Source: an uncultured Clostridia bacterium (GTDB lineage Bacteria; Bacillota; Clostridia; Oscillospirales; Acutalibacteraceae). From it: a DNA stretch of 64,000 bases. The translations under genes were made by a program, and so were the position numbers. Numbering within the stretch: the first letter of the stretch is position 1; each line of letters begins with the position of its first letter. Shown one piece after another: positions 40,571 to 52,640 of this stretch. The notes beneath the pieces are model-generated. The model was given only the letters and a program-made list of their open reading frames with translations. It had not been told where the DNA came from and did no database searches. The stretch covers positions 39,702-103,701 of the forward strand of contig CANQGK010000005.1 of the NCBI GenBank assembly GCA_947623175.1, read 5' to 3'.

Positions 40571-41875
40571 TTAATCTAAGAATCCCTTATAATGACGCAT
40601 CATCATCTGAGATTCGAGATTGCGTACGATGTCAAGCGCAACACCGACCATAATCAGTACCGAAGTACCGCCGAGCGAAATGTTGATTTTGCCGACGTTT
40701 CCTATGATAATCGGAAGTATTGCGATAATGCTGAGGAAGATGGCTCCCATCAGAGTAATTCTTGACAAAATTTTGGAAATAAAATCGGACGTGGGTTTTC
40801 CGGGGCGTATTCCGGGAATAGCGCCGCCGTTTTTACGCAGATTGTTAGCCATTTCAACCGGATTGAACTGTATGGTCGCATAGAAATACGCAAATCCGAT
40901 AATCAGGATGAAATAGAGCACCGCGTAAAATACACCGCGTACACTGAAAAGTGAAAGGAACTTATAAAGCGAGCTCGGCGGAGTGGTTACCTTCATAAAT
41001 CCGAGTATCATCGTAGGCACCATCAAAATCGAAGAAGCGAAGATGATGGGCATTACGCCGGACATGTTTACCTTGATCGGAATATGAGTATTCTGACCGC
41101 CGTACATTTTATTGCCCACAACACGCTTTGCGTATTGTATGGGTATTCTGCGTTCCGCTTCGGTCATCCACACGATAAAGGCTATTACAAGTAAAAATAC
41201 CACTATAATAGCGATAACCGCAAAGTATTCCTTCATTTCGAAGAAATAGCCGTACAAAGCGCGGAATGCCTGCGGTCCGCGGGAAAGAATACCCGCAAAA
41301 AGCAGTATCGAAATACCGTTTCCGATACCCTTGACGTCGATCTGCTCGCCAAGCCACATTACAAGCGCGGAGCCTGCCGTAAAGGACAGCACTATAACAA
41401 ACGCCGCAAAAATAACCGACTTGCCGCTGACGCTTAAATAGGTGCTTACCGCTCCGCCGCCGTTCTTCAAATAGAAGAAGAATGCAATACCCTGAATAAG
41501 TGAAAGTATTACCGTGGCATAACGCGTAACCTGCGCCAGCTTTTTCTGACCCTCTTCGCCTTCCTTTTGCCATCTTTCGAAAATCGGAATGGCTACGCAA
41601 AGCAGCTGAACGATAATCGAAGCGTTGATGTACGGAGTTACCGACATCGCAAAGATGGCGCCGTATTCAAGACCGCCGCCCGTGAGAATTGACAGGTAGC
41701 TGAAGAATTGGTTGGTCGAAGCCGTATCTGCGGCGGCTTCCTTCAAAGCCGCAAGATTGATATAGGGAACCGGAATAATCGAACCTATGCGGAATACGAT
41801 TATAATAAAAATCGTAAAAAGAATTTTATTACGGATCTCTTTAACCTTCCAGGCATTTCTGAATGTTTCTAACAT
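40571..41875 (-). CDS. secY: Protein translocase subunit SecY
   Basis: [37 protein letters not shown]; multi-TM; operon position. Confidence 0.98.
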   Translation of the reverse strand: MLETFRNAWKVKEIRNKILFTIFIIIVFRIGSIIPVPYINLAALKEAAADTASTNQFFSYLSILTGGGLEYGAIFAMSVTPYINASIIVQLLCVAIPIFERWQKEGEEGQKKLAQVTRYATVILSLIQGIAFFFYLKNGGGAVSTYLSVSGKSVIFAAFVIVLSFTAGSALVMWLGEQIDVKGIGNGISILLFAGILSRGPQAFRALYGYFFEMKEYFAVIAIIVVFLLVIAFIVWMTEAERRIPIQYAKRVVGNKMYGGQNTHIPIKVNMSGVMPIIFASSILMVPTMILGFMKVTTPPSSLYKFLSLFSVRGVFYAVLYFILIIGFAYFYATIQFNPVEMANNLRKNGGAIPGIRPGKPTSDFISKILSRITLMGAIFLSIIAILPIIIGNVGKINISLGGTSVLIMVGVALDIVRNLESQMMMRHYKGFLD

Positions 41876-42324
41876 TAGATCACCTCGGCCTTTCCGCCGG
41901 CAGCATTGATTTTTTCTGCGGCTGAAGCAGAGTAAGCGTTAAGCTTAACCTCAAGCTTCTTTGTGATTTTTCCGTTACCGAGAACCTTAATCGGCAAATT
42001 TGCTTTTTTAATAATTCCCTTTTCTGCCAAGGCGTTTGCATCTACAACACTGCCATCCTCGAACACGTCCAAAGCCGAAACATTGACAGCTAACCATTCC
42101 TCGGCAAATATATTGTTGAAGCCACGCTTCGGAACACGTCTTTGAAGAGGCATCTGACCGCCTTCAAAGCCCGGTCTCATACCGTGACCCGCACGGGCTT
42201 TCTGACCCTTATGACCCTTACCGGCGGTTTTGCCGTTACCCGAGCCGTGGCCTCTGCCTATGCGCTTAGCCTCCTTGGTGGAGCCTATAGCCGGAGCTAA
42301 TTCATGCATTTTCATTGTTCGCAC
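41875..42324 (-). CDS. rplO: 50S ribosomal protein L15
   Basis: [26 protein letters not shown]. Confidence 0.97.
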   Translation of the reverse strand: MRTMKMHELAPAIGSTKEAKRIGRGHGSGNGKTAGKGHKGQKARAGHGMRPGFEGGQMPLQRRVPKRGFNNIFAEEWLAVNVSALDVFEDGSVVDANALAEKGIIKKANLPIKVLGNGKITKKLEVKLNAYSASAAEKINAAGGKAEVI

Positions 42325-42380
42325 CTCCTTGCTTAATTGCAGTTAAACTGCGTTGCCACAAAGTGACCGGATTAAAGCCG

Positions 42381-42581
42381 TTAAGCTTTAACCTCTGAAA
42401 CCTCAACGAGGTGTGAAACCTTGTTGATTTTGCCTCTGGTCTGAGCGTTATCGGGCTGAATTTTTTCATCCCCGATTTTGTGAAGACCCAAAGCGTTAGC
42501 GGTTGCAATTTGATCCTTTTTAGAACCTATCGTGCTCTTAATGAGCTTTACCTTAAGGCAGGCAGCCTTTTTTGTTGCCAT
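42381..42581 (-). CDS. rpmD: 50S ribosomal protein L30
   Basis: [28 protein letters not shown]. Confidence 0.93.
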   Translation of the reverse strand: MATKKAACLKVKLIKSTIGSKKDQIATANALGLHKIGDEKIQPDNAQTRGKINKVSHLVEVSEVKA

Positions 42582-42595
42582 AATGCTGCTCCTCC

Positions 42596-43099
42596 TTAAC
42601 CTATAATTTCCTTAACCGGCTTGCCGCGAACCGCCGCGACCTGGTCGGCATTGCGCAGTGTGGCAAGCCCCTGAATGGTTGCGCGCACTACGTTGCAGGG
42701 ATTATTTGAACGTAAAGCCTTTGCACGGATATCCGAAATACCTGCGGTTTCAACTACCGCACGAACCGCGCCGCCGGCAATAACGCCGGTACCGGGAGCG
42801 GCGGGCTTAAGCAGAACGCGGCCTGCGCCGAATTCGCCGATAATTTCGTGAGGGATCGTGGTGCCCTTTAAAGAAATCTTAATAAGATTCTTTTTAGCGT
42901 CCTCAATACCCTTGCGGATAGCGTCCGGAACTTCGCCGGCTTTACCCATACCGTAGCCTACCGTGCCGTTGCCGTCTCCGACAACCACCAAAGCGGAAAA
43001 CTTCATAATACGTCCGCCCTTAACGGTTTTGGAAACACGGTTTATAGCTACTACTTTTTCTTTTAAATCTAATGTTGATGCATCAATATTTGTAGCCAA
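42596..43099 (-). CDS. rpsE: 30S ribosomal protein S5 (TTG start inferred)
   Basis: [37 protein letters not shown] at 43099 preceded by ggaggaatact. Confidence 0.95.
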   Translation of the reverse strand: MATNIDASTLDLKEKVVAINRVSKTVKGGRIMKFSALVVVGDGNGTVGYGMGKAGEVPDAIRKGIEDAKKNLIKISLKGTTIPHEIIGEFGAGRVLLKPAAPGTGVIAGGAVRAVVETAGISDIRAKALRSNNPCNVVRATIQGLATLRNADQVAAVRGKPVKEIIG

Positions 43100-43115
43100 A
43101 AGTATTCCTCCTCTT

Positions 43116-43475
43116 TTAGAACTTGAGGCCGCCCTCGCGGGCACCTTCGGCAAGCTCCATAACGCGGCCGTGATAAATGTATCCGCCGCGGTCGAATACA
43201 ACCTCGGTGATGCCCTTTTCAGCGGCACGCTTAGCAATTAACTGTCCAACCTTGCGGGCGCCCTCTTTATTACCGCCGTTTGCACCGAAATCCTTTTCGT
43301 TGGAAGCGGCGGCGACGAGAGTAACACCCTTTACATCGTCGATAATTTGGGCGTAAATGTTGCTGTTGGAGCGGAATACATCAAGGCGAGGACGTTCAGC
43401 CGTTCCGCTGATCTTTGAACGAACGCGGATATGGCGCTTAATTCTTGCCTTATTGCTGTTAGGCTTTGAAACCAT
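43116..43475 (-). CDS. rplR: 50S ribosomal protein L18
   Basis: [35 protein letters not shown]. Confidence 0.97.
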   Translation of the reverse strand: MVSKPNSNKARIKRHIRVRSKISGTAERPRLDVFRSNSNIYAQIIDDVKGVTLVAAASNEKDFGANGGNKEGARKVGQLIAKRAAEKGITEVVFDRGGYIYHGRVMELAEGAREGGLKF

Positions 43476-43493
43476 TTTATATACACTCCTTTA

Positions 43494-44042
43494 CTATTTC
43501 TTTGCACCCTTGGCGGCCTTACCTTCTTTACGGCGAATATGCTCGTCAACGTACTTGATTCCCTTGCCCTTATAAGGCTCCGGAGGACGTTTTTCGCGAA
43601 CCTCTGCCGCAAATTGACCTACCTGCTGTTTATCTGCGCCGCTTATAACGATTTTGTTAGGCGACGGCACGTCGATTGTAATACCGGGAATCTCGGATAC
43701 GATAACCTGATGAGAAAATCCGAGGTTCATTACAAGATTGTTTCCCTGCTTTTGAGCACGGTATCCGACGCCGTTAACTTCGAGTTCTTTCGAGTAACCG
43801 TTTGTAACGCCCTCTACCATATTGGCAATAAGTGTACGGGTAAGTCCGTGTAACGCACGATGGTTTTTATCATCGGAAGGACGCGTAACGACAATTTCGG
43901 TACCTTCAAGACCGATACCGATCTCGGGATTAAAGGTGTTTTTGAGCTCGCCCTTAGGTCCCTTAACGGTAACCGCCGAACCGTCGACCTTTACGTCAAC
44001 GCCTGCAGGAATTGTAATAGGCTTTTTTCCTATTCTTGACAT
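43494..44042 (-). CDS. rplF: 50S ribosomal protein L6
   Basis: [21 protein letters not shown]. Confidence 0.98.
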   Translation of the reverse strand: MSRIGKKPITIPAGVDVKVDGSAVTVKGPKGELKNTFNPEIGIGLEGTEIVVTRPSDDKNHRALHGLTRTLIANMVEGVTNGYSKELEVNGVGYRAQKQGNNLVMNLGFSHQVIVSEIPGITIDVPSPNKIVISGADKQQVGQFAAEVREKRPPEPYKGKGIKYVDEHIRRKEGKAAKGAKK

Positions 44043-44057
44043 TCCTTGTGCACCTCC

Positions 44058-44456
44058 TTACCAAACGTAAGCGAGCACTTCGCCGCCTACATTGGCGCTG
44101 CGTGCAGCTTTGTCTGTCATTATACCTTTAGAGGTGGAAAGGATTGCTATACCAAGGCCTTTCATAACCTTAGGCATATCTTCTACATTGGTGTAGATAC
44201 GCAAGCCCGGCTTAGAAATTCTGCGGATACCGGTTATAGCCTGCGATTTGTTATGACCGTACTTCAAAGTAATATGAATTACGCCCTGCTTACCGTCTTC
44301 TTCAACGGTAAAGCTTGCGATGTAGCCCTCATCAAGCAGAATTTGCGCTATGGCCTTCTTAACCTTGGATGCGGGAACATCTACCGAATCATGCTTCGCT
44401 GAGGATGCGTTACGAATTCGTGTCAGCATATCAGCTATCGTATCGGTGATTTGCAT
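44058..44456 (-). CDS. rpsH: 30S ribosomal protein S8
   Basis: [31 protein letters not shown]. Confidence 0.97.
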   Translation of the reverse strand: MQITDTIADMLTRIRNASSAKHDSVDVPASKVKKAIAQILLDEGYIASFTVEEDGKQGVIHITLKYGHNKSQAITGIRRISKPGLRIYTNVEDMPKVMKGLGIAILSTSKGIMTDKAARSANVGGEVLAYVW

Positions 44457-44504
44457 ACCGTAAACCTCCTTATCGTGACAGAAAACTGTCACCTTGTCTG
44501 TGCC

Positions 44505-44690
44505 TTACCAGCTGGCCTTCTTTACTCCGGGAATCTCGCCCTTGTAGGCAAGTTCTCTGAAGCATATACGGCAAATGCCGTACTTGCGAAGATAGGCGTG
44601 CGGGCGGCCGCAGATTTTACATCTGTTATACTCTCTTGTAGAAAACTTGGCAGGACGCGCCTGTTTCATTTTCATAGCGGTTTTAGCCAT
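44505..44690 (-). CDS. rpsN: 30S ribosomal protein S14 type Z
   Basis: 61 aa with [25 protein letters not shown]. Confidence 0.97.
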   Translation of the reverse strand: MAKTAMKMKQARPAKFSTREYNRCKICGRPHAYLRKYGICRICFRELAYKGEIPGVKKASW

Positions 44691-44701
44691 AATACCTCTC
44701 C

Positions 44702-45241
44702 TTACTTCGCAAACGGAGCGCCCATCAAAGTCAGCAACTCGCGAGCTTCTTCGTCCGTTTTGGCCGTGGTAACGAAAATAATATCCATACCGCGAACCTT
44801 ATCGATTTTTTCATACTCAATTTCAGGGAAAATCAATTGCTCTTTTACGCCCATGGCATAATTGCCGCGGCCGTCAAAAGCGTTGGGATTGATACCCCTG
44901 AAGTCTCTTACTCGGGGGAGAGCCGCATTGAAAAGTCTTTCGATAAACTCATACATGCGCTCGCCTCTGAGCGTAACCTTTGCACCGATAGGCATACCTT
45001 CGCGCAATTTAAAGTTCGCAACGGATTTTTTTGCACGGCAGGGAACAGCCCTTTGACCGGTGATTTTTCCGAGGTCATTGATGATAGAATCTATAACCTT
45101 GGCGTTTTCCTTTGCCTCGCCGGCGCCTACGTTTATAACTACTTTTTCGAGCTTCGGAATCTGCATAACACTTTTATAGCCGAATTTTTTCATAAGTGCC
45201 GGCGCAACGGAAGCTTTATATTCATTAGCTAATGTTGACAT
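44702..45241 (-). CDS. rplE: 50S ribosomal protein L5
   Basis: [21 protein letters not shown]. Confidence 0.98.
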   Translation of the reverse strand: MSTLANEYKASVAPALMKKFGYKSVMQIPKLEKVVINVGAGEAKENAKVIDSIINDLGKITGQRAVPCRAKKSVANFKLREGMPIGAKVTLRGERMYEFIERLFNAALPRVRDFRGINPNAFDGRGNYAMGVKEQLIFPEIEYEKIDKVRGMDIIFVTTAKTDEEARELLTLMGAPFAK

Positions 45242-45259
45242 TGTCAGTTCCTCCTACTC

Positions 45260-45583
45260 TTAAAAAGTTTCGCCGCACTTTTTGCATTGGCGGTCTTTTT
45301 TACCGTCCTCATAGAGCTTGGCGCCTACTCTGGTCGGCTTATTGCATTTGGGGCAAACAAGCTGTACCTTGGAAACATATACGGCGCTTTCGGTCTCGAT
45401 TATACCGGACGGATCGCCCGCCTTGCGAGGCTTTACATGCTTCTTTACCTTGTTGATACCCTCAACTATAACCTTACCCTCTTCGGGGCTGACCTCAAGA
45501 ACCTTGCCGGTTTTCTTGCGATCCTTTTTGTCTCCCGTACGGAGCATTACGATATCACCTGTTTTAATGTGAAGCTTACTCAT
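45260..45583 (-). CDS. rplX: 50S ribosomal protein L24
   Basis: IKTGDIVMLRTGDKKDRKKTGKVLEVSPEEGKVIVEGIN. Confidence 0.97.
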   Translation of the reverse strand: MSKLHIKTGDIVMLRTGDKKDRKKTGKVLEVSPEEGKVIVEGINKVKKHVKPRKAGDPSGIIETESAVYVSKVQLVCPKCNKPTRVGAKLYEDGKKDRQCKKCGETF

Positions 45584-45599
45584 AAATTCTTACCTCCCA

Positions 45600-45968
45600 T
45601 TAAAGTACTTCCGGAGCAAGAGAAAGAATTTTGGTATAATCCTTCTCGCGCAGCTCACGGGCTACAGGCCCGAAAATACGGGTACCGCGGGGGTTTTTGT
45701 CATCACGGATGATAACTGCCGCATTTTCGTCAAATCTGATGTATGTGCCGTCATTGCGACGAAGGCCTTTGGCAGAACGAACTACAACGGCCTTAACAAC
45801 GTCGCCCTTCTTTACAGTACCGCCGGGAGCGGCCTTTTTAACAGAAGCTACGATAACGTCGCCAATGTTGGCATACCTCCTTCTGGAGCCTCCAAGAACG
45901 CGGATGCACATAATTTCTTTAGCACCGGTATTGTCGGCAACCTTGAGGTAACTCTGTTGTTGTATCAC
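45600..45968 (-). CDS. rplN: 50S ribosomal protein L14
   Basis: [28 protein letters not shown]. Confidence 0.98.
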   Translation of the reverse strand: MIQQQSYLKVADNTGAKEIMCIRVLGGSRRRYANIGDVIVASVKKAAPGGTVKKGDVVKAVVVRSAKGLRRNDGTYIRFDENAAVIIRDDKNPRGTRIFGPVARELREKDYTKILSLAPEVL

Positions 45969-45988
45969 AGTGTTTTCCTCCTTGTAGA

Positions 45989-46249
45989 CTACTTAGCCTT
46001 TTCAATGATTTCAACCACGCGCCAATTTTTGTCCTTGGAGAGCGGTCTTGTTTCCATAATAAGAACTCTGTCGCCAATGCCGCAGATATTGTTCTCATCA
46101 TGTGCCTTAAACTTAATGGTCTTTTTAATAATCTTCTTGTAGAGCGGATGCTTTACGTTGTCCTCGATAGCAACAACAACGGTTTTATCCATTTTATCGC
46201 TTACGACTTTGCCCACTCTTGTCTTACGAAGGTTTCTTTCGCTCATCAC
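45989..46249 (-). CDS. rpsQ: 30S ribosomal protein S17
   Basis: [45 protein letters not shown]. Confidence 0.97.
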   Translation of the reverse strand: MMSERNLRKTRVGKVVSDKMDKTVVVAIEDNVKHPLYKKIIKKTIKFKAHDENNICGIGDRVLIMETRPLSKDKNWRVVEIIEKAK

Positions 46250-46264
46250 GGCTTACCTCCCCTT

Positions 46265-46471
46265 TCAAGCGTTAGCGCTGTCTTTGATCTCGGTCTCGCG
46301 AATAACGGTCTTAACGCGGGCGATATCCTTTTTGACAGCAACGATACGCATCGGGTTTTCGAGCTGGTTAATGGCCAATTGGAAACGCAGCTTATACAAT
46401 TCGTCCTTAAGGTCTTCCAGCTTTTTGTTGAGCTCGGATAAATTCAATTCTCTGATTTCCTTTGCATTCAT
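46265..46471 (-). CDS. rpmC: 50S ribosomal protein L29
   Basis: [34 protein letters not shown]. Confidence 0.97.
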   Translation of the reverse strand: MNAKEIRELNLSELNKKLEDLKDELYKLRFQLAINQLENPMRIVAVKKDIARVKTVIRETEIKDSANA

Positions 46472-46896
46472 TACTGCTCACCACCCATTTCCTGCTTAGT
46501 TACAAACTTACACTTAATAGGAAGCTTGTTTGCGGCGAGACGCATAGCTTCACGAGCTAAATCCTCGCTTACTCCGCCGATTTCGAACATTACACGACCG
46601 GGTTTAACAACAGATACCCAATATTCGGGTGAACCTTTACCGGAACCCATTCGGGTTTCCGCCGGCTTCTCCGTGATAGGCTTATCGGGGAAAATTTTGA
46701 TCCAAACCTTACCGCCACGCTTAATATAACGCGTCATAGCGATACGGGCAGCCTCTATCTGATTAGAGGTTATCCACGCCGGCTCCAAAGCCTGAAGACC
46801 GTACTCGCCATGGGTTACGGTATTGCCCCTGAGGGCCTTACCCGTAAGACGTCCGCGGTGTACTCTGCGGTACTTTACACGCTTAGGCATTAACAT
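46471..46896 (-). CDS. rplP: 50S ribosomal protein L16
   Basis: [36 protein letters not shown]. Confidence 0.98.
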   Translation of the reverse strand: MLMPKRVKYRRVHRGRLTGKALRGNTVTHGEYGLQALEPAWITSNQIEAARIAMTRYIKRGGKVWIKIFPDKPITEKPAETRMGSGKGSPEYWVSVVKPGRVMFEIGGVSEDLAREAMRLAANKLPIKCKFVTKQEMGGEQ

Positions 46897-47561
46897 TAGC
46901 GGGAGCCTCCTTCCTTTTTACGACTGCGATTGTCGGAAAGAACCTCACCCTTGTAAATCCAAACCTTAACGCCTAATTTACCGTAGGTTGTATCGGCCTC
47001 CGCAAAGCCGTAATCGATATCGGCTCTGAGAGTCTGAAGCGGGATGGTTCCTTCGCGATACTGCTCACTTCTTGCGATTTCGGCGCCGCCGAGACGACCC
47101 GAAACCTGAGTTTTGATACCCTTTACGCCAAGACGCATGGCTCTGCCTATGGCAAGCTTCATAGCGCGGCGGAAGGAAATACGCTTTTCAAGCTGAATAG
47201 CAATATTTTCAGCTACAAGCTGAGCATTTGTGTCGGGGCTCTTGATTTCAACAATGTTGATAACAACTGTCTTGCCGAGCATTTTCTGGCAGGTCTCGCG
47301 AAGCTTTTCGATTTCGCTTCCGTTACGGCCGATAACCATACCGGGCTTTGCACAGTGTATATGGAGTCTGACACGCTTGTCATCACGTTCGATTTCAATT
47401 TTTGCAATACCTGCGGCATTGAGTGTTTTCTTCAGGTATTTACGGAGGTTGTAGTCCTCAACCAATGTATCGCCAAAAGCGCTGTCATTGACAAACCAAC
47501 GTGAGTCCCAGTTTTTAATTATGCCCACACGCATACCGTGGGGATTAACCTTCTGGCCCAT
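46896..47561 (-). CDS. rpsC: 30S ribosomal protein S3
   Basis: [23 protein letters not shown]. Confidence 0.98.
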   Translation of the reverse strand: MGQKVNPHGMRVGIIKNWDSRWFVNDSAFGDTLVEDYNLRKYLKKTLNAAGIAKIEIERDDKRVRLHIHCAKPGMVIGRNGSEIEKLRETCQKMLGKTVVINIVEIKSPDTNAQLVAENIAIQLEKRISFRRAMKLAIGRAMRLGVKGIKTQVSGRLGGAEIARSEQYREGTIPLQTLRADIDYGFAEADTTYGKLGVKVWIYKGEVLSDNRSRKKEGGSR

Positions 47562-47574
47562 TATTTAACCTCCT

Positions 47575-47913
47575 TTAGATTTCGCGTTCTTTAAGAACGA
47601 TTGTCATATGGCTTGTTCTCTTTAAAATGCGGTGCGCTCTGCCGTGATCCTTCGGACGAATTCTTTTAAGAGTAGGTCCGGGGCATACAAAGCACTCTGC
47701 AACGTAAAGGCGTGAAACATCCATATTATGATTGTTTTCGGCATTTGCTATAGCTGATGCTAAAAGCTTTTCCAAATACTCGCAAGCGGATTTAGGAGTA
47801 AACTTGAGAATAGCCATAGCTTTGTCGGCATCTTGATTACGGATTAAATCCATAACGATCTTCACCTTGCGGGGTGAGATACGGGCATATTTAAGTATAG
47901 CCCTTGCTTCCAT
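47575..47913 (-). CDS. rplV: 50S ribosomal protein L22
   Basis: [28 protein letters not shown]. Confidence 0.97.
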   Translation of the reverse strand: MEARAILKYARISPRKVKIVMDLIRNQDADKAMAILKFTPKSACEYLEKLLASAIANAENNHNMDVSRLYVAECFVCPGPTLKRIRPKDHGRAHRILKRTSHMTIVLKEREI

Positions 47914-47936
47914 AGTTAAACTCTCCTTTCAGCCGC

Positions 47937-48212
47937 TTACTTACCGCTGGTTTTAGAACCTGCGTGGCCTTTAAATGTTCTTGTCGGCGCAAATTCGCCG
48001 AGCTTATGACCGACCATATCCTCAGTAACGTAAACCGGAACATGTTTACGACCGTCATGAACCGCAAATGTGTGTCCGACGAAATCGGGGAATATGGTTG
48101 ATGAGCGGCTCCAGGTTTTGAGTATGCGCTTTTCGCCGGCTGCATTCATTTCTTTGACTCTTTTAAGCAATACGGGTTGCACATAAGGGCCTTTTTTAAC
48201 GCTTCTTCCCAT
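47937..48212 (-). CDS. rpsS: 30S ribosomal protein S19
   Basis: [19 protein letters not shown]. Confidence 0.98.
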   Translation of the reverse strand: MGRSVKKGPYVQPVLLKRVKEMNAAGEKRILKTWSRSSTIFPDFVGHTFAVHDGRKHVPVYVTEDMVGHKLGEFAPTRTFKGHAGSKTSGK

Positions 48213-48234
48213 GATCTAATCTCCTTTCGTCGTC

Positions 48235-49062
48235 TTATTTACGGCGCTTCACGATATACTTATCGGAAGCCTTGTTCTTTTGACGTGTTTTATAACCGAG
48301 GGTGGGCTTGCCCCACGGAGTAACAGGGCCCGGACGACCGATCGGGGATTTACCCTCACCGCCGCCGTGCGGGTGATCGCACGGGTTCATAACCGAACCG
48401 CGAACCGTAGGTCTCCAACCCATATGGCGCTTACGACCGGCTTTGCCGTAGTTCACGTTGGCATGCTCCGGATTGGAAACGGTGCCGATTGTCGCCATAC
48501 ATTTTGCGGGAACGTTGCGAAGCTCGCCCGAGGGCAAACGAAGCAGAGCCATACCGTTTTCCTTAGCCATAAGCTGTGCCATATTGCCGGCGGAACGGGC
48601 AAGCTGAGCGCCCTTGCCGGGGTAAAGCTCGATATTGTGAATAAATGTACCCACGGGAATGTTGTTGAGCGGCAAAGCGTTTCCGGGCTTAATATCGGCG
48701 TCCGGTCCGCTTACTATCGTGTCGCCGACCTTGAGCTCCTGCGGAGCTATGATATAGCGCTTTTCGCCGTCCTCATACTGTACGAGGGCGATAAATGCGG
48801 AACGGTTGGGATCGTATTCGAGAGTAAGAACGGTAGCGGGAACTCCGAAACGCTCTCTCTTAAAATCGATAATTCTGTATTTTCTGCGGTTGCCGCCGCC
48901 TCTGTGGCGAACGGTAATTCTGCCGTAGCTGTTTCTGCCGGCATTTTTCTTAATAGCTGTAAGCAAACTTCTTTCGGGCGCTACCTTTGAAAGCTCGGAA
49001 TAATCCATCGTAGTCATATTGCGGCGACCGTTGGAAGTAGGCTTATAATGTTTTATAGCCAT
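48235..49062 (-). CDS. rplB: 50S ribosomal protein L2
   Basis: [48 protein letters not shown]. Confidence 0.98.
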   Translation of the reverse strand: MAIKHYKPTSNGRRNMTTMDYSELSKVAPERSLLTAIKKNAGRNSYGRITVRHRGGGNRRKYRIIDFKRERFGVPATVLTLEYDPNRSAFIALVQYEDGEKRYIIAPQELKVGDTIVSGPDADIKPGNALPLNNIPVGTFIHNIELYPGKGAQLARSAGNMAQLMAKENGMALLRLPSGELRNVPAKCMATIGTVSNPEHANVNYGKAGRKRHMGWRPTVRGSVMNPCDHPHGGGEGKSPIGRPGPVTPWGKPTLGYKTRQKNKASDKYIVKRRK

Positions 49063-49144
49063 TTGAATTTCACTCTCCTATTTTGGCTTAGCGAAGCCGT
49101 AGGGCTTCATACATCACCGAAATCAGTGATAACCTCTGTAAAAA

Positions 49145-49438
49145 TTACATCAGACCGTCGAAGAACTCGATCGACTTGGAATCGGGCTTTAAGGTTACTA
49201 TAGCCTTTTTCCAGGAAGACGTATAGCCGCTGTAACGGCCCATACGCTTCATCTTGCCGCGAATGTTAACGGTGTTTACCTTTGCAACCTTTACCTTAAA
49301 AAGCTTTTCGACTGCGTCTGCAATCTCAATCTTGTTAGCGTCCTTAGCTACCTTAAAGGTGTATTTCTTGACGGCGATGCCGTACATACTCTTTTCGGTA
49401 ATTACCGGAGCAATAATGATATCCTGTGCGATTTTCAT
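49145..49438 (-). CDS. rplW: 50S ribosomal protein L23
   Basis: [32 protein letters not shown]. Confidence 0.96.
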   Translation of the reverse strand: MKIAQDIIIAPVITEKSMYGIAVKKYTFKVAKDANKIEIADAVEKLFKVKVAKVNTVNIRGKMKRMGRYSGYTSSWKKAIVTLKPDSKSIEFFDGLM

Positions 49439-50061
49439 TATGCATACACCTCCTCGATTTTAGCTGCGGCGTCCTTAACGATAATCAGCGTATCGGCGTT
49501 GATAATATCGTAAGGATTGATCGTATTTACCTGAGCGGATTTGGCTCCCGCAATATTTGCGATGCTCTTAACCGCAAAGGCGTTGTTATCACCGAGCACG
49601 ATAAGCGCTTTTTTGCCGGCGCCTATCGCCTTTAAGCAATCGGCGACCGTTTTGGTCTTGTAAGCCTCGAGCTTTAATTCTTCAAGAACTATTAAATCGC
49701 CCGAAAGCACCTTATCCGACAGAGCGGACTTAAGCGCCAATCTCCTTACCTTTTTATTAAGGCTGTAAGAGTAATCGCGCGGCTTGGGTGCGTGAACAAT
49801 ACCGCCATGTCTCCATTGGGGCGCTCTCGTAGAGCCCTGTCTTGCATGGCCTGTACCCTTTTGTCTCCAGGGCTTTTTACCGCCGCCGGAAACCTCGGTA
49901 CGAGTAAGAGTGGATTGTGTGCCCTGACGCTGATTTGCAAGGTAGTTTACAACCGCCATATGCATAACCGCGGCGTTAGGCGTAATTCCGAATACGGCGT
50001 CGCTTAATGTGATTTCACCGACATTATTGCCCGCCATATCAAGTACTGCAATATTAGGCAT
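49438..50061 (-). CDS. rplD: 50S ribosomal protein L4
   Basis: [31 protein letters not shown]. Confidence 0.98.
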   Translation of the reverse strand: MPNIAVLDMAGNNVGEITLSDAVFGITPNAAVMHMAVVNYLANQRQGTQSTLTRTEVSGGGKKPWRQKGTGHARQGSTRAPQWRHGGIVHAPKPRDYSYSLNKKVRRLALKSALSDKVLSGDLIVLEELKLEAYKTKTVADCLKAIGAGKKALIVLGDNNAFAVKSIANIAGAKSAQVNTINPYDIINADTLIIVKDAAAKIEEVYA

Positions 50062-50081
50062 AATTCAAAACACTCCTTCCC

Positions 50082-50714
50082 TTAAGCTTTAACGCTGTCG
50101 AAAAGAACAACGATTCCGCCTTTGGGACCGGGAACGGCGCCCTTAACAGCAATAAGATTCTTTTCTGCGTCTACCTTAACTACACTCAGGTTCTGAACGG
50201 TTACGCGCTCATTACCGAGATGTCCTGCCATTTTTTTGCCCTTGAATACTCTTGAAGGGCTGGAGCAGGCGCCGAGCGAACCGCCGTGGCGGTGTACCGG
50301 ACCTGTACCGTGCGACTCCTTAAGACGACCGAAGTTCCAGCGCTTAATGGTGCCGGCATAGCCTTTACCTTTGGAAGTGCCTCTTACGTCAACGGCGTCG
50401 CCTTCGGCAAAGACGTCTGCCTTGATGATATCGCCCACGTTCATGTTCGAGGTATCCTCAAAGCGGAACTCGCGAAGCACCTTTTTAGGCGCAACGTCGC
50501 CCTTTGCGAAATGGCCCTTAGCGGGCTTGTTTACCTTGGAAGCCTTAAGATCGCCGTAGCCGATCTGTACCGCTTCGTAGCCGTCGTTCTCGGTCGTTTT
50601 CTTCTGTGAGATAACACAGGGGCCTGCTTCGATTACAGTAACCGGAACAACGTTTCCGTTTGCGTCAAAAAGCTGAGTCATACCGAGCTTTTTGCCGACA
50701 ATTCCTTTTTTCAT
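50082..50714 (-). CDS. rplC: 50S ribosomal protein L3
   Basis: [33 protein letters not shown]. Confidence 0.98.
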   Translation of the reverse strand: MKKGIVGKKLGMTQLFDANGNVVPVTVIEAGPCVISQKKTTENDGYEAVQIGYGDLKASKVNKPAKGHFAKGDVAPKKVLREFRFEDTSNMNVGDIIKADVFAEGDAVDVRGTSKGKGYAGTIKRWNFGRLKESHGTGPVHRHGGSLGACSSPSRVFKGKKMAGHLGNERVTVQNLSVVKVDAEKNLIAVKGAVPGPKGGIVVLFDSVKA

Positions 50715-50795
50715 AAAGTTTTCCTCCTTTGGTTATTGGTTGGTTTGCACCAACATGACCTCGCGTGTCGAACCGCAAACCTTAATATATAAATA

Positions 50796-51107
50796 TTAAA
50801 GCTTGATTTCGATTTCGACACCGGCGGGGAGCTCAAGGCCCGTCAAAGCCTCAACCGTTTTGTTGGAAGGTCTTATAACGTCGATGAGTCTTTTGTGCGT
50901 CCGCATTTCGAACTGCTCGCGGCTGTCCTTATACTTGTGAACGGCACGCAGAATTGTTACGATCTCTTTTTCGGTAGGGAGCGGAACGGGCCCCGATACC
51001 CTTGCGCCTGTACGTTTAGCGGTTTCCACTATTTTTTCAGCGGACTGGTCTACAAGTGCATGGTCGTAACCTTTGATTCTGATACGGATTTTTTCTTTCA
51101 CTGCCAT
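50796..51107 (-). CDS. rpsJ: 30S ribosomal protein S10
   Basis: [42 protein letters not shown]. Confidence 0.98.
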   Translation of the reverse strand: MAVKEKIRIRIKGYDHALVDQSAEKIVETAKRTGARVSGPVPLPTEKEIVTILRAVHKYKDSREQFEMRTHKRLIDVIRPSNKTVEALTGLELPAGVEIEIKL

Positions 51108-51414
51108 GTGAGATTCGCCTCCTTAATTAGTTGGCGGGCAAAACTTACAACGCGCCGTGTGTTTCTTCACGGTACATTATAAAACCGGTACTGGCTGGGG
51201 TCACAGTCAATTCCGGACAGCGAATCGCTTCGCCGTTGCACATAAGGGTCGCAAGTTTCCCTTTTGTACTCCTGTTCTTTCGCCCGGTTTAAAATCGGAC
51301 ATACTCCGCGGAAATTTCCCCGTTCGTGACGGGCCACCTCCCGCATCAACGCATGTTTTGCGTGATTTTTTTAAAAACCACACCAAATGCCGCATTTTTA
51401 CAGCGTGCTTATGT

Positions 51415-51443
51415 ATAATAACACACTTGATTTGAAATTGCAA
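51415..51443 (-). promoter_or_regulatory. Promoter of the S10 ribosomal protein operon
   Basis: Minus strand TTGCAA-17 bp-TATTAT about 300 nt upstream of rpsJ. Confidence 0.75.
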
Positions 51444-51578
51444 GCTTTTTTTCACAAATTTGCAAATTTTCGGTAAAAATCGGAAAACCGCGGCAAATAA
51501 ACGCTGCCGCGGTCCTCGCACCGTATATAATATATAATGTATTACAATATAAATATATAGTTTTAAGCTTTTAAAAAA

Positions 51579-52442
51579 TCAAGCCTTGCCCACCGAACCG
51601 AAAAGCTCCATTTTTTCCTTAACGGTAGCCTTTATTGCGGCGGTACCGTCCGCCAAAAGCTTACGCGGGTCGAAGCCCTTGCCCTGCAAGTCCTTACCCG
51701 CCTCGATATATTTACGGGTAGCGGCGGCAAAAGCCAGCTGACATTCGGTATTAACGTTGATTTTGGAAACGCCGAGCGAAATGGCCTTTTTGATCATATC
51801 ATCGGGAATGCCCGTACCGCCGTGAAGCACCAACGGCATAGTGCCCGTAAGCTTTTGAATTTCGGCGAGGGTATCGAAGCTGAGCCCCGCCCAATTCTCG
51901 GGATATTTGCCATGGATGTTGCCTATACCGGCGGCAAGCATCGTAACGCCCAGATCGGCGATCATTTTGCATTCGTTGGGATCGGCAACCTCGCCGCCGC
52001 CGATAACGCCGTCTTCCTCACCGCCGATAGCGCCTACTTCCGCCTCGATGGAAAGGCCCTTTTCATTGCAAACGGCTACCAATTCCTTGGTTTTTTCGAT
52101 ATTTTCTTCAATAGGGTAATGCGAACCGTCAAACATTACGGAGGAGAAGCCTGCCTCGATACAGGCCTTTGCGCCCTCGTAGCTGCCGTGGTCGAGATGA
52201 AGGGCAACCGGAACGGTAATGCCGAGCTCGTTTATCATGCCCTTTACCATGCCTACGACCGTGGTGTAGCCGCACATATATTTGCCCGCGCCCTCCGACA
52301 CGCCTAAAATCACAGGCGATTTAAGCTCCTCGGCGGTTTGAAGAATAGCCTTGGTCCATTCAAGGTTGTTGATGTTAAATTGGCCTACGGCGTATTTGCC
52401 GGCCTTTGCTTTGGTAAGCATTTCTTTTGCTGAAACTAACAT
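51579..52442 (-). CDS. fba: Class II fructose-bisphosphate aldolase
   Basis: VALHLDHGSYEGAKACIEAGFSSVMFDGSH; LPLVLHGGTGIPDDMIKKAISLGVSKINVNT-type motif. Confidence 0.95.
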   Translation of the reverse strand: MLVSAKEMLTKAKAGKYAVGQFNINNLEWTKAILQTAEELKSPVILGVSEGAGKYMCGYTTVVGMVKGMINELGITVPVALHLDHGSYEGAKACIEAGFSSVMFDGSHYPIEENIEKTKELVAVCNEKGLSIEAEVGAIGGEEDGVIGGGEVADPNECKMIADLGVTMLAAGIGNIHGKYPENWAGLSFDTLAEIQKLTGTMPLVLHGGTGIPDDMIKKAISLGVSKINVNTECQLAFAAATRKYIEAGKDLQGKGFDPRKLLADGTAAIKATVKEKMELFGSVGKA

Positions 52443-52640
52443 ACTGTAAGTTCCTCCGTCCGTAATATTTTTTGACCGCAAAGATCAAAATTCACAAGTA
52501 CTATTTTATCATAAAAAGCGGTAGGTTGCATAGCTTTTTTTGAATATTTTTACTTTTTTGAAAAATTTCGGCACAAAAACCAAAATCTTTTATTTAAAGC
52601 GGGGGCAAATATAGCGATTTATGCCTAACGGCGCAAAGGC

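Noticed and set aside
35605-51107. Ribosomal protein cluster as something unusual
   Set aside because: Gene order from rpsJ to rplQ, including secY-adk-map-KOW-infA-rpmJ, is the ordinary Bacillota arrangement.
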